Assembly: GCA_035501935.1 (NCBI GenBank)
Contig: DATJVC010000036.1
Span: 1 to 32,593, forward strand
Origin: Gammaproteobacteria bacterium
GTDB lineage: Bacteria; Pseudomonadota; Gammaproteobacteria; JAJPIJ01
DNA length: 32,593 bases
Reading direction: 5' to 3'
How positions within the stretch are numbered: the stretch's first letter is position 1; each line of letters starts with the position of its first letter. The position numbers were made by a program, and so were the translations under genes. A model generated the notes under the pieces. The model worked only from the letters and a program-made list of their open reading frames with translations. It was not told where the DNA came from and made no database searches. Shown piece after piece: positions 1 through 9,515 of the stretch.

Positions 1-1398
<1,398 letters not shown>

Positions 1399-1427
1399 CC
1401 GGAGCCGAACGAAGAAGGCACATCCAA

Positions 1428-1850
1428 ATGGCAGGCATACACGTCGACGTGGTGAGCGCGGAGGAGTCCATCTTCTCCGGTCCGGCGAAATTCGTCGTGC
1501 TGCCGGGCGAGGCGGGCGAACTGGGTATCCTCCCCCAGCATGCGCCGCTCATCACCCGCATCCGTCCCGGCACGGTGGAGATCGAGAAGGAGGATGGCGA
1601 CAAGGAACTGGTGTTCGTCAAGGGCGGCATCCTGGAAGTGCAGCCGCACTACATCACCGTGCTTGCCGATACCGCCATCCGCGGCCGTGATCTGGATGAG
1701 GCCAAGGCCCAGGAGGCCAAGAAGGCGGCCGAGGAATCGCTGCGCACCGCCAAGGACAGGCAGGAAATTGCCACCGTGCAGGCCGAGCTATCAATTCTGG
1801 CCGCGCAATTGCAGGCCATACAGAAATTCCGCAAGTACAAAAGAAGTTGA
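1428..1850 (+). CDS. atpC: ATP synthase F1 subunit epsilon
   Basis: Epsilon subunit of the F1 central stalk, linking rotor and catalytic head and restraining ATP hydrolysis. It is 140 aa, the usual size. The N-terminal beta-sandwich contains the family segment [19 protein letters not shown] (about residues 23-41), and the C-terminal half is an alanine- and charge-rich helical hairpin. It follows atpD by 29 bp and is the last atp gene. A GGCGGA/TCCGCC hairpin lies 13 bp after the stop but has no T tract, so termination there is uncertain. Confidence 0.97.
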   Translation: MAGIHVDVVSAEESIFSGPAKFVVLPGEAGELGILPQHAPLITRIRPGTVEIEKEDGDKELVFVKGGILEVQPHYITVLADTAIRGRDLDEAKAQEAKKAAEESLRTAKDRQEIATVQAELSILAAQLQAIQKFRKYKRS

Positions 1851-1862
1851 GCCCTGTGTGCC

Positions 1863-1877
1863 GGCGGATTTTCCGCC
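1863..1877 (+). other. Short hairpin after atpC
   Basis: The arms GGCGGA and TCCGCC enclose a TTT loop just after the atp operon. There is no run of T residues behind it, so it is at best a weak or Rho-assisted terminator, or an mRNA 3'-end stabiliser. Confidence 0.4.
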
Positions 1878-1891
1878 TTCACGCTTGCGCG

Positions 1892-1897
1892 TACAAT
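1892..1897 (+). promoter_or_regulatory. Possible -10 element for glmU
   Basis: TACAAT lies 63 bp before the glmU start, in the 110-bp gap after atpC. The sequence 17 bp upstream (TTTTCC) is a poor -35 box, so this is a partial match. Separate transcription of glmU from the atp operon is plausible given the gap and the hairpin before it. Confidence 0.35.
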
Positions 1898-1960
1898 AGG
1901 GTTGATGTTTAACCACCGCTTTTTCCACCGGGTCGGGTCCATTCTCAGCAGCGGTTTCTT

Positions 1961-3337
1961 ATGGGCTTGAGCGTCGTCATCCTTGCGGCGGGCCAGGGCA
2001 AACGCATGCACTCGCGCCTGCCGAAGGCGCTGCACGCCCTGGCCGGCCGGCCGCTGCTCGAGCACGTTTATCACAGCGCCGCGCAACTGCCGCGTGCCCG
2101 CATATTCATCGTCCACGGACACGGCGGTGAGCGGGTGCGGGAGTCGCTGGCTGCGCTCAAGGCGCAATGGATTGAACAGCGGCAACAACTCGGCACCGGC
2201 CACGCCGTCCGCCAGGTCCTGCCGCAACTCAAGCCCGGCGATACCGTCCTGATCCTGTACGGCGACGTACCGTTGATCACGGCCCACACCTTGGCGCGGC
2301 TGGTGGACGCCGCGGGCGATCGCGGCGTCGGATTGCTGACCGCAACCTTGAACGACCCCTCCGGTTACGGCCGCATCCTGCGTGACAAAAAGGGCGGCGT
2401 CACAGCCATCATGGAGGAGCGGGACGCCGATGAGACGCAGCGCGCCATACGGGAGGTGAACACCGGCATGATGGCCCTGCCCCGCGCCGATCTGGAGCGC
2501 TGGGTCTCTCGGCTCGAGAATCGCAACAGCCAGCGCGAATACTATCTCACCGACATCATCGCCATGGCGGTGAAGGAGGGCGCGCCGGTGGCGACCATAT
2601 CGCCCGATTCGGTTTACGAAGTCATGGGCGTCAATGATCGCGTGCAACTGGCGGAACTGGAACGCTACTATCAGATAGTGCAGGCGCAGCACCTGATGCA
2701 GCAGGGCGTGACCATCGCCGATCCGGCGCGCTTTGATCTGCGCGGCGAGCTGGAGGTGGGCCAGGACGTATTCATCGACATCAACGTGGTGCTGGAAGGC
2801 AGGGTCAGCCTGGGCAACAACGTCCGCATTGAGGCCAATAACGTCATCCGCGATGCCCGCATCGAGGATGACGCCGTCCTCCTGCCGAATTGCGTCATCG
2901 ACGGCGCGATCATCGGCAGGGGCGCGCGCGTCGGTCCCTTTGCGCGGCTGCGTCCGGAGACCGCGCTCGCGGAGGACGCCCAGGTCGGCAATTTCGTGGA
3001 GGTGAAAAAATCCCGCATCGGGAAAAGATCAAAGGTGAATCACTTGAGTTACGTCGGCGACACCGAGATCGGGCACGATTGCAACGTCGGCGCCGGCACC
3101 ATCACCTGTAATTACGACGGCGCAAACAAGCACAGGACGATCATCGGCAACGACGTTTTCATCGGTTCCGGCACGCAACTGGTCGCGCCGGTTAGGGTGG
3201 GCGACGGCGCGACGCTGGGCGCGGGCACGACGCTGACCCGCGACGCGCCGCCGCGGCAATTGACGATCAGCCGCGCCGGGCAGCGCAGCGTGCGGAGCTG
3301 GAAACGCCCCGCGAAGAACCGTGCCAAGAAAAAATAA
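1961..3337 (+). CDS. glmU: Bifunctional UDP-GlcNAc pyrophosphorylase / GlcN-1-P acetyltransferase
   Basis: Makes UDP-GlcNAc, the precursor of peptidoglycan and LPS. The C-terminal half acetylates glucosamine-1-phosphate and the N-terminal half transfers UMP. The nucleotidyltransferase signature LAAGQGKRMHSRLPKAL is at residues 8-24 and the metal-site region LYGDVPL near residue 100. From about residue 240 there are hexapeptide repeats of a left-handed beta-helix, with the acetyltransferase segment NHLSYVGDTEIG near residue 360. Its 458 aa match the family. In enterics glmS usually follows; here the next gene is a C-N hydrolase whose GTG start overlaps the glmU end by 17 bp. Confidence 0.98.
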   Translation: MGLSVVILAAGQGKRMHSRLPKALHALAGRPLLEHVYHSAAQLPRARIFIVHGHGGERVRESLAALKAQWIEQRQQLGTGHAVRQVLPQLKPGDTVLILYGDVPLITAHTLARLVDAAGDRGVGLLTATLNDPSGYGRILRDKKGGVTAIMEERDADETQRAIREVNTGMMALPRADLERWVSRLENRNSQREYYLTDIIAMAVKEGAPVATISPDSVYEVMGVNDRVQLAELERYYQIVQAQHLMQQGVTIADPARFDLRGELEVGQDVFIDINVVLEGRVSLGNNVRIEANNVIRDARIEDDAVLLPNCVIDGAIIGRGARVGPFARLRPETALAEDAQVGNFVEVKKSRIGKRSKVNHLSYVGDTEIGHDCNVGAGTITCNYDGANKHRTIIGNDVFIGSGTQLVAPVRVGDGATLGAGTTLTRDAPPRQLTISRAGQRSVRSWKRPAKNRAKKK

Positions 3338-4130
3338 CGAATTAAAGACGGGGTATTTTCAATGCAGGCCGCGCTTCGGCCGCGTGCGTGATAATCTGGG
3401 GCGGGTCGTGCGCGCGCTGCGCGATGTGCGGGCCGATCTCATCGTGCTGCCGGAACTGCCGTTTACCGGCTATCATTTCCGTAATCGGAAGGAGGCGCTG
3501 GCGCTGGCCGAGGATCCGCGCGATTCCGACACGGTGGCGGCGCTGACAAGGCTTTGCAAACAGAAACGCATGCATATCGTCACCGGGTTCGCCGAACGAC
3601 GGCGCGACAAGGTGTTCAACAGCGCGCTCTTGATCGGACCCCGGGGGCTGCGGCATGTCTACCGCAAGCTGCATCTGTTCAAGGATGAGAAATCTTGTTT
3701 CGATCCTGGCGACATCGATCTCTCCGTGCAATCCGTCGACGACTGCAAGATCGGCATGATGGTCTGCTTCGACTGGGCCTTCCCGGAGGTCGCGCGCACG
3801 CTGACGCTGCGTGGCGCGCAGGTGCTCTGCCATCCCGCCAATCTGGTGCTGGCCTACTGTCAGCAGACCATGCTGTCCCGCTGTCTTGAAAATGGCGTTT
3901 TCGCCGTCACCGCCAATCGGATCGGCGTGGATCGGCGGCCGCACGGCCTGCTCAAATTCACCGGCCGCAGCCAGATCGTGGCGCCCAACGGCGGGCTGCT
4001 GCATCGCGCACCGGCGGCGCGGGAGGAAGTTTATACGTCCACACTGGACATGCATTTGGCGGAGAACAAATGGCTGACACCGCGCAATCACCTGCTGCGC
4101 GACCGGCGTCCGGAATTCTACCGCGCATGA
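3321..4130 (+). CDS. Carbon-nitrogen hydrolase (nitrilase superfamily)
   Basis: Cytoplasmic hydrolase of an amide or carbamoyl C-N bond; the substrate cannot be assigned. The Glu-Lys-Cys catalytic triad is visible: E45 in [10 protein letters not shown]116 in YRKLHLF and C149 in [10 protein letters not shown]. Its 269 aa are normal for the superfamily. The start is GTG inside the last codons of glmU, the only canonical start before the conserved GYFQ strand, so translation is probably coupled to glmU. The RraA-like gene follows after 16 bp. Possible relatives are N-carbamoylputrescine or beta-ureidopropionate amidohydrolases, but the neighbours do not support either. Confidence 0.88.
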   Translation: MPRKNNELKTGYFQCRPRFGRVRDNLGRVVRALRDVRADLIVLPELPFTGYHFRNRKEALALAEDPRDSDTVAALTRLCKQKRMHIVTGFAERRRDKVFNSALLIGPRGLRHVYRKLHLFKDEKSCFDPGDIDLSVQSVDDCKIGMMVCFDWAFPEVARTLTLRGAQVLCHPANLVLAYCQQTMLSRCLENGVFAVTANRIGVDRRPHGLLKFTGRSQIVAPNGGLLHRAPAAREEVYTSTLDMHLAENKWLTPRNHLLRDRRPEFYRA

Positions 4131-4146
4131 GCTCCATGGAATTCCG

Positions 4147-4626
4147 ATGAACTTTACCACGCCGGATTTGTACGACGCCCACGAGAAGGAAGTGCGCGTG
4201 GCGGAACCGCTGTTTCGCGATTACGGCGGCGCGGCATGTTTCCACGGACCCGCCGCCACGGTGAAGGTGTTCGAGGACAATTCACTGGTGCGCGCCGCGC
4301 TGGAAGAGCCTGGAAAAGGCCGCGTGCTGGTGGTGGATGGCGGCGGTTCGCTGCGCTGCGCCCTGGTCGGCGATCAGCTGGCGTTGCTGGCGAAAAAAAA
4401 CGGCTGGGCGGGGATCATCGTGCACGGCTGCATCCGCGACTCTGCGGAGATCGGTCGGATCAACATCGGCGTCAAGGCCCTCAATACGAACCCCAGAAAG
4501 AGCGTGAAAAAAGGCGCCGGGGAGCGCAATGTTCCGGTGACCTTTGCCGGCGTCACCTTTGCCCCCGGCGCGCACGTTTACGCCGATGAGGACGGCGTGC
4601 TGCTCTCGGAGCGAATACTTTTATAA
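4147..4626 (+). CDS. rraA: RraA-like protein (RNase E regulator / HMG-type aldolase fold)
   Basis: Member of the RraA/MenG-like fold. Family members either bind RNase E and inhibit it, or act as divalent-metal 4-hydroxy-4-methyl-2-oxoglutarate / oxaloacetate lyases. The GD motif (G75-D76) and the R97-D98 pair of the shared active site are both present ([12 protein letters not shown] and [11 protein letters not shown]). Its 159 aa match short RraA proteins. A GGAA stretch precedes the ATG. It sits between two C-N hydrolase genes with gaps of 16 and 15 bp, so the three are probably one transcript. The sequence does not decide whether it works on RNase E or as an enzyme. Confidence 0.9.
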   Translation: MNFTTPDLYDAHEKEVRVAEPLFRDYGGAACFHGPAATVKVFEDNSLVRAALEEPGKGRVLVVDGGGSLRCALVGDQLALLAKKNGWAGIIVHGCIRDSAEIGRINIGVKALNTNPRKSVKKGAGERNVPVTFAGVTFAPGAHVYADEDGVLLSERILL

Positions 4627-4641
4627 GCCGCGAGGCGCGTC

Positions 4642-5472
4642 ATGTCTTCCACATTCAAGGTTGCCTGTGTGCAAAACTGCGCCGATGATGATCTCGGAAA
4701 GAACATCGAGCAGGTCACGGTGCTGACGCGCGCGGCCGCGGGTGCAGGCGCCGCACTCGTCTGTCTGCCGGAACACTTTTCTTATCTAGCTCCCAGTGAT
4801 GGGCAGTTGCTGGAAAACGCATTAGCCGAGGAGGATCATCCGGCACTGAAACATTTTCGCGGTCTGGCCGGTGAGCTCAAGGTCTGGTTGCTGCTGGGAT
4901 CACTCGCCATCAAACTCCCGAGCGGGCACATGAACAACCGCTCCTACCTGCTGGATGACCGGGGCGGGATTGTGGCGCGCTACGACAAACTGCATCTCTT
5001 CGATGTGAGTCTCAAGACGGGGGAGAGTTACCGCGAGTCCGCGACCGTGGAGGCCGGCGATAAAGCGGTCGTGGCGGCCACGCCGTGGGGTAAAATCGGC
5101 ATGAGCGTCTGCTACGATGTGCGCTTCGCGTATCTATACCGCCGCCTGGCGCAGGCCGGGGCCATGTTCCTGTCCATTCCCGCCGCCTTCACACTCACCA
5201 CCGGCCAGGCGCACTGGCATGCGCTTGTCCGGGCGCGGGCCATCGAGACGGGAAGCTATGTCTTCGCGCCGGCGCAGTGCGGCGTGCGTCGCTGGGGCCG
5301 CGCCACCTTTGGCCATTCGCTGATCGTGGACCCTTGGGGCGAGGTGCTGGCCGATGCCGGCGATGGGCCGTGTTTCATCAGCGCGGGCGTGGACGGTGCC
5401 CGCGTCGATGAGGTTCGTCGCATGATCCCCGCCTTGACCCATGATCGCCCCGTGCCACCGATCAACAGCTGA
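4642..5472 (+). CDS. Carbon-nitrogen hydrolase, Nit1/deaminated-glutathione amidase type
   Basis: Nitrilase-superfamily amidase. The triad is E44 (CLPEHFSYLA), K116 (YDKLHLFDV) and C157 (SVCYDVRFAYLYR). The CYDVRF and KLHLFD contexts are typical of the Nit1/Nit2-like branch, which removes the amide from deaminated glutathione or omega-amidates formed by side reactions of transaminases; that assignment is by family resemblance. Length is 276 aa. GAGG lies 7 bp before the ATG. It closes the hydrolase-RraA-hydrolase row and is separated by 55 bp from the PepSY gene. It is not a duplicate of the gene at 3321-4130: the two share only the triad layout. Confidence 0.88.
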   Translation: MSSTFKVACVQNCADDDLGKNIEQVTVLTRAAAGAGAALVCLPEHFSYLAPSDGQLLENALAEEDHPALKHFRGLAGELKVWLLLGSLAIKLPSGHMNNRSYLLDDRGGIVARYDKLHLFDVSLKTGESYRESATVEAGDKAVVAATPWGKIGMSVCYDVRFAYLYRRLAQAGAMFLSIPAAFTLTTGQAHWHALVRARAIETGSYVFAPAQCGVRRWGRATFGHSLIVDPWGEVLADAGDGPCFISAGVDGARVDEVRRMIPALTHDRPVPPINS

Positions 5473-5527
5473 GACGGGGTTCGCGGAGTTCAGTACGCAT
5501 TCATGCGGTCATGCTAGGATGAATGCC

Positions 5528-5785
5528 ATGCGCAGAGCGTTTGTTTTTTTCATCCTCTTGGCGGTGTCCTGTCTGATGACTGGAACATCGGCGGTGCCGT
5601 TGTTGCTGGCCCAGGGGGCGGTGAGTCCGGATGAAGCCGCCGCCATTGCCGGCAAGCAGACCGGCGGCCGGGTGCTGGGCGTGGAATGGGGTGAAGGCGC
5701 GGGCGGGCCGGTCTACCAGGTGAAGGTGTTGAAAAAGGACGGCAGTGTCACGAAGGTACCGGTGCCGGCCAGGGGCAAAAAATAA
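5528..5785 (+). CDS. Small secreted PepSY-domain protein
   Basis: An 85-aa exported protein. Residues 1-26 form a signal peptide (basic MRR, then a hydrophobic run), followed by a PepSY-like unit (SPDEAAAIAGKQTGGRVLGV and then a YQVKVLKKDG strand pair). PepSY domains are thought to bind or inhibit proteases or sense periplasmic conditions. An AGGA 8 bp upstream favours this ATG over one 9 bp earlier. The TAA stop touches the ATG of the response regulator with no gap, so the three genes form one unit. PepSY proteins often precede PhoP/PhoQ-like pairs, which suggests a periplasmic accessory or target of the system. Confidence 0.82.
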   Translation: MRRAFVFFILLAVSCLMTGTSAVPLLLAQGAVSPDEAAAIAGKQTGGRVLGVEWGEGAGGPVYQVKVLKKDGSVTKVPVPARGKK

Positions 5786-6463
5786 ATGCGCGTGCTGTTG
5801 ATTGAAGACGAGGCGCCGTTGCGCGAACAGATCACCGCCCATCTGCGTGCCCAAGGCTATGCCGTGGACGCGGCCCCCAACGGCAACGACGGCTGTTTCA
5901 TGGGCACTGAATATCCCGTCGACGTGGCGATAGTCGACATCGGCCTGCCGGACATCACCGGTGTGGAGGTGATCCGGCGCTGGCGCAAGGCTGATCGTCG
6001 CTTCCCCGTCTTGATCCTGACCGCACGCAGCCGCTGGCAGGACAAGGTCGAGGGGCTTGAGATCGGTGCGGACGATTACCTGGTCAAGCCGTTTGAATTC
6101 GAGGAATTGACCGCGCGCTTGCGGGCGCTGGTGCGCCGCGCGGCGGGCTGGACCGAATCCGCGCTGACCTGCGGGCCGCTGGTGTTGAATACCGGCGCGC
6201 AACAACTGCGTGTGAACGGCGCGTCGGTCGAGCTCACGGCCTTCGAATACAAAATCATCGAATATCTGATGTTGCATGCCGGCGAAGTGGTGTCCAAAAC
6301 CACGCTGGCCGAGCATGTGTACGAGGAGGACACTGATCGCGACTCCAACGTGCTTGAGGTCATCATTGGTCGCCTGCGCAAGAAGATCGATCCCGACAAA
6401 TCCCTGAATCCCATAGAGACATTGCGCGGCCGCGGGTATCTGTTGCGTCTGCCGCGTAGTTAG
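5786..6463 (+). CDS. OmpR/PhoP-family response regulator
   Basis: DNA-binding response regulator of 225 aa. The receiver domain (residues 1-115) has the acidic pocket E7-D8, phospho-acceptor D51 (VDIGLPDITG), T79 and K101 (LVKPFEFEE). A winged-helix output domain (about 125-222) contains the LTAFEYKIIEYLMLHAGEVV recognition region and ends with the family LRGRGYLLRL motif. It closely resembles PhoP/QseB. It lies between the PepSY gene (no gap) and the kinase gene (23 bp), so cognate pairing is very likely. The signal sensed is not evident. Confidence 0.93.
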   Translation: MRVLLIEDEAPLREQITAHLRAQGYAVDAAPNGNDGCFMGTEYPVDVAIVDIGLPDITGVEVIRRWRKADRRFPVLILTARSRWQDKVEGLEIGADDYLVKPFEFEELTARLRALVRRAAGWTESALTCGPLVLNTGAQQLRVNGASVELTAFEYKIIEYLMLHAGEVVSKTTLAEHVYEEDTDRDSNVLEVIIGRLRKKIDPDKSLNPIETLRGRGYLLRLPRS

Positions 6464-6486
6464 AAATTCCCCACCGGGCGGACAAA

Positions 6487-7848
6487 ATGCGTTCGCTTTA
6501 TGCCCGTCTGCTTGCCGCCGCGACCATTGTCGTGGCCGGTTTCCTGAGTCTCACCGGCCTTGCCCTCGATCAGGCCTTTCGCGAAAGCGCGTTGACGGCC
6601 ATGCGCGACCGCCTGCAGACGCAGGTATACATGCTGCTTTCCGCCGCCTCGTTCGACAAGCCGGACAAACGCGTGATGCCTGTGACCCTGCCCGACCCGC
6701 GCCTGTCCACGCCCGGTTCCGGTCTGTATGCCCAACTATCGCGGGATGACGGCACCCCGGTATGGCGTTCCAATTCGCTGCTGGGGAACGGCCTGCCGCC
6801 GACCACCGTCGGCAAGCCCGGCATGTTTTCGTTTTATGAGGCCAATGCCGCGGACGGCACACCGCTGTTCGAACTCGCCTTCAAGGTGCGCTGGGAGGCG
6901 GGCAAAGGCGCCCCGCACAACTACATTGTTCAGGTGGCGGAGACCGCCGCCAGCTATGAAGATCAATTGAGCAGCTTCCGCCGCAGTTTGCGTGGCTGGC
7001 TGGCCGCCGCCGCCGCCGTGCTGCTTTTGATGCAGGTGCTGATCCTGCGGTGGGGATTGCGGCCGTTGCGGCAGGTGGCCGAGGAGGTGACACGGGTGGA
7101 AAACGGAAAACAGGCGGAGATCCGCGGCGATTACCCCACCGAACTCGGCGGCCTCGTGACCAATCTCAACGCGTTGATCCGCAGCAGCGCGGCGCATCTG
7201 GAGCGCTACCGGCGGTCATTGGGCGACCTCGCGCACAGCTTCAAGACCCCGCTCGCGGTGTTGCGCGGTGCCGCCAGCGGTGAAGGTGCGCCGGAGGAAT
7301 TGCGCCAGGCGGTGAAGGAGCAGGTGCGCCGCCTGGATCATACCGTGGCCTATCAGCTGCAGCGCGCGGCCGCTTCCGGCCGGCGCGCGCTGGCGGCACC
7401 GCTGCCGGTCGCGCCGCTGCTCCAGAAGGTTCAGCAATCACTGGCGAAAGTCTATGCCGACAAACACCTGCAGATGGAGACCCGGATGAAGCGACCGGTG
7501 GAGTTTTTTGGCGATGAAAGCGATCTATTGGAAATCCTTGGCAACCTTGCCGATAACGCCTGCAAATGGGCGCGGCGGCAGGTACGCATCACCGTCAGGA
7601 CGGCGGGGGGAGAAAGCGCCACCCGCCCCGGCCTCATTATCGAGGTGGAGGACGACGGGCCGAGCATTCCGCCCCGGGAATGGCAGCGTATCTTCGAGCG
7701 CGGTTACCGCGCCGACACGGCGGTGGAAGGACATGGCATCGGCCTGGCGATCGTGCACGATCTGGTCGGCGAGGTTTATCACGGCCGGCTGGAGGTGACT
7801 CAAAGCGACTTGGGCGGCGCTTGCGTGCGCGCCCATCTCAGGTTCTGA
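6487..7848 (+). CDS. PhoQ-like sensor histidine kinase
   Basis: Inner-membrane sensor kinase of 453 aa. TM1 is about residues 8-27, a periplasmic sensor region about 30-170, and TM2 about 170-188 (WLAAAAAVLLLMQVLIL), followed by a HAMP-like linker. The phospho-acceptor is H250 in DLAHSFKTPLAVL, a PhoQ-type H box. The ATPase domain has the N box (N357, LADNACKWA), a G1 box VEDDGPSIP and a G2 box GHGIGLAI (about 415-422). The sensor region has no obvious PhoQ acidic cluster, so Mg sensing should not be assumed. Partner of the preceding regulator. Confidence 0.93.
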   Translation: MRSLYARLLAAATIVVAGFLSLTGLALDQAFRESALTAMRDRLQTQVYMLLSAASFDKPDKRVMPVTLPDPRLSTPGSGLYAQLSRDDGTPVWRSNSLLGNGLPPTTVGKPGMFSFYEANAADGTPLFELAFKVRWEAGKGAPHNYIVQVAETAASYEDQLSSFRRSLRGWLAAAAAVLLLMQVLILRWGLRPLRQVAEEVTRVENGKQAEIRGDYPTELGGLVTNLNALIRSSAAHLERYRRSLGDLAHSFKTPLAVLRGAASGEGAPEELRQAVKEQVRRLDHTVAYQLQRAAASGRRALAAPLPVAPLLQKVQQSLAKVYADKHLQMETRMKRPVEFFGDESDLLEILGNLADNACKWARRQVRITVRTAGGESATRPGLIIEVEDDGPSIPPREWQRIFERGYRADTAVEGHGIGLAIVHDLVGEVYHGRLEVTQSDLGGACVRAHLRF

Positions 7849-7863
7849 AAAAGACGGTTAAGC

Positions 7864-7880
7864 GGACGTTCAACACGTCC
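7864..7880 (+). other. Hairpin after the sensor kinase gene
   Basis: GGACGT and ACGTCC form a perfect 6-bp stem with a TCAAC loop, 15 bp after the kinase stop and 47 bp before the next gene. There is no T tract, so it is more likely an mRNA end-stabilising hairpin or an operator than an intrinsic terminator. Confidence 0.3.
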
Positions 7881-7926
7881 CGGGCAGGCTGGCCGGAAAT
7901 TCAGTTCTGGAGACAGGAGACTGACC

Positions 7927-8307
7927 ATGTCGCACCGAAGTCGCGCGCTTGTTGTGGGATCCCTCATGACGTTATGCACCGCCGCAGCGCTGGCGGCGTC
8001 GTTCCCGCCGTGGCGGCTTCCCGAAGCGGCGCCACCCGCGACCCGACCGTCTGGTTGTGATCATGGGCGTATCGGCGGCTGGGTGGGCGGTACGCTGGGC
8101 ACGTGGATTGGTTTGCGCATGGGACGGCACCACGCTGATCATGACGGTAACAACGTACCGGCTGCAGCCTTCGGCGCGATGTTCGGCTACTGGCTCGGCA
8201 CGGAAATCGGCCGTTCCATGGATCGGGAGAATCCCCGCTGTCCGAATGTGCTTCCACCACGCGGTGCTGTGAGCACAGCCACGCCGTTGCCGGCCATCGG
8301 CATTTGA
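7927..8307 (+). CDS. Secreted glycine-zipper protein of unknown function
   Basis: A 126-aa protein not recognised as a named family. A signal peptide of about 23 residues (MSHRSRALVVGSLMTLC, cleavage near ALAAS) precedes a proline-rich stretch. Two glycine-spaced amphipathic segments follow, GRIGGWVGGTLGTWIGLRMG (about 47-66) and AAFGAMFGYWLGTEIGRSM (about 79-97), separated by a His/Asp-rich loop HHADHDGNN. The pair resembles glycine-zipper outer-membrane or surface proteins such as Rick_17kDa/OmpA-like small proteins. There is no lipobox Cys at the cleavage site. AGGAGA lies 9 bp before the ATG. It could be a target of the upstream two-component pair, but only position suggests that. Confidence 0.72.
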   Translation: MSHRSRALVVGSLMTLCTAAALAASFPPWRLPEAAPPATRPSGCDHGRIGGWVGGTLGTWIGLRMGRHHADHDGNNVPAAAFGAMFGYWLGTEIGRSMDRENPRCPNVLPPRGAVSTATPLPAIGI

Positions 8308-8314
8308 GTCCGCT

Positions 8315-8668
8315 TTATTTCCCTTTCTCGGCGTCGAGGTGAAAACGGTGGAGCGCCCGATGGATGACGGGCGCAAAGATGACGCCGGCGATGATAACCA
8401 CCGCCAGCCCGCTGTAGATCGCATAGAAACCGGCAAAAAGTTTTCCTCCCTCCGTGGCCAGGGATGTCAGGGGGCCCATCCCCGACAGGATCATCGCGGC
8501 ATTGGCAAAGGCGTCAATCCAACCCATGCCTTCGAAATGATGGTAGCCCCACATGCCGGCGCCCAGCGACAACGCGATGATGCCAAGACCGGCCGTCGTG
8601 CTGAGCAGCAGGCGGCGGGCGAAGGCGGCGCGGGAAAGCAACGGCTTGCTTTTGTGTTCAAAGATCAT
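8315..8668 (-). CDS. Two-TM membrane protein resembling an ion-channel pore module
   Basis: A 117-aa inner-membrane protein. TM1 is about residues 20-45 and TM2 about 80-103. Between them is a short reentrant-looking segment WIDAFANAAMILSGMGPL, followed by a cytoplasmic tail VIHRALHRFHLDAEKGK. The layout of TM, pore helix, short G-x-G loop and TM copies that of two-TM potassium channels, but the filter reads SGMGP instead of TVGYG, so potassium selectivity should not be assumed. Its start overlaps the end of the PuuD-type gene by 11 bp, so the two are co-transcribed. I know of no assigned function. Confidence 0.78.
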   Translation of the reverse strand: MIFEHKSKPLLSRAAFARRLLLSTTAGLGIIALSLGAGMWGYHHFEGMGWIDAFANAAMILSGMGPLTSLATEGGKLFAGFYAIYSGLAVVIIAGVIFAPVIHRALHRFHLDAEKGK

Positions 8669-9383
8669 TGCCGCGGGCGGCGTTCACAATCGCGTCGAAT
8701 AGCCGCTGCTGCGTGGAATCGGTCGCGGCGGTCAGTTCCGGGTGCCACTGCACGGCGATGAGCCACGGATGTTCCGGCATTTCAATCGCCTCGACGGTAC
8801 CGTCCGCGGCGTGCGCCACCACGCTGAAACCGGAGGCGACATCGCGCAACGCCTGGTGGTGCCATGAGGCAATCTCGAATTCCAGCGCCTCGGTGATCTG
8901 CGCGAGTTTGGAGCCCGGTTTCACACTGACACTGTGCGGAACAGGCTCGCGTGGCGGCGCGCGGTGCAACACTTTCTCCCCGACCTCATCGGGGATATGT
9001 TCAATGAGCGTTCCACCGCGCACCACGTTCAAAATCTGCGCGCCACGGCATATCCCGAGCGTGGGCAGTCCGGCGTCGATGGCATGGCGCCCGATGGCCA
9101 GCTCCGCGGCGTCCCGCTCAGCGTCTATGGCGTAGTTCAATGGGTGGGCTCTGCCGCTGTAATGTTCCGGATCGACATCACCACCGCCGGTCAGAATGAT
9201 GGCGTCGATCACATCGATCAACTCCCGCCAGCGCTCCTCGCCGGGCGCGAGCAGCACCGGTACGCCGCCGGCGCGGCGCACCGCCTCCAGATACTCGGCG
9301 GGCAGGGTGTAGCGGTTGTCGGCATTGCGTCCATAGGTGGTCAGCCCAATCAATGGATGCCTGTAGGGTGATTTTCCGAGCAT
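8658..9383 (-). CDS. puuD: Class-I glutamine amidotransferase, gamma-glutamyl hydrolase (PuuD type)
   Basis: Cleaves the gamma-glutamyl amide of a capped amine product, releasing glutamate; in E. coli the substrate is gamma-glutamyl-GABA. The nucleophile is C112 in GICRGAQILN and the partner residues are H214 and E216 in VQWHPE. The oxyanion strand TGGGDVDPEHY is at about 65-75. The ATG at 9383 gives 241 aa and places the conserved LIGLTTY strand at residue 11, as in the family; an upstream ATG at 9452 would add 23 unconserved residues. It is divergent from the permease gene and is the hydrolase step of the locus. Here gamma-glutamyl-glycine may be the true substrate. Confidence 0.88.
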   Translation of the reverse strand: MLGKSPYRHPLIGLTTYGRNADNRYTLPAEYLEAVRRAGGVPVLLAPGEERWRELIDVIDAIILTGGGDVDPEHYSGRAHPLNYAIDAERDAAELAIGRHAIDAGLPTLGICRGAQILNVVRGGTLIEHIPDEVGEKVLHRAPPREPVPHSVSVKPGSKLAQITEALEFEIASWHHQALRDVASGFSVVAHAADGTVEAIEMPEHPWLIAVQWHPELTAATDSTQQRLFDAIVNAARGNDL

Positions 9384-9489
9384 GAGGATCGCCAGATTTG
9401 AAGAAATCTCCGGCGATTTTAATCTGAAGTTCCCTACACCGAAAGTTGGCATCAGCGCCCGGCTCGCAACGCAGCAATCATTTTTCGCG

Positions 9490-9499
9490 AACCGCGGTT
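9490..9499. promoter_or_regulatory. Perfect palindrome in the puuD/permease divergent region
   Basis: AACCGCGGTT is a 10-bp perfect palindrome in the 226-bp gap between two divergent amine genes. It is a candidate operator half or site for an unlinked regulator; no regulator gene lies nearby. Confidence 0.35.
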
Positions 9500-9515
9500 G
9501 CGACTGCAAAATTTA

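Noticed and set aside
1649-2692. 347-codon open frame on the minus strand
   Set aside because: Antisense to atpC and glmU, crossing the glmU promoter region; composition is that of a shadow frame.
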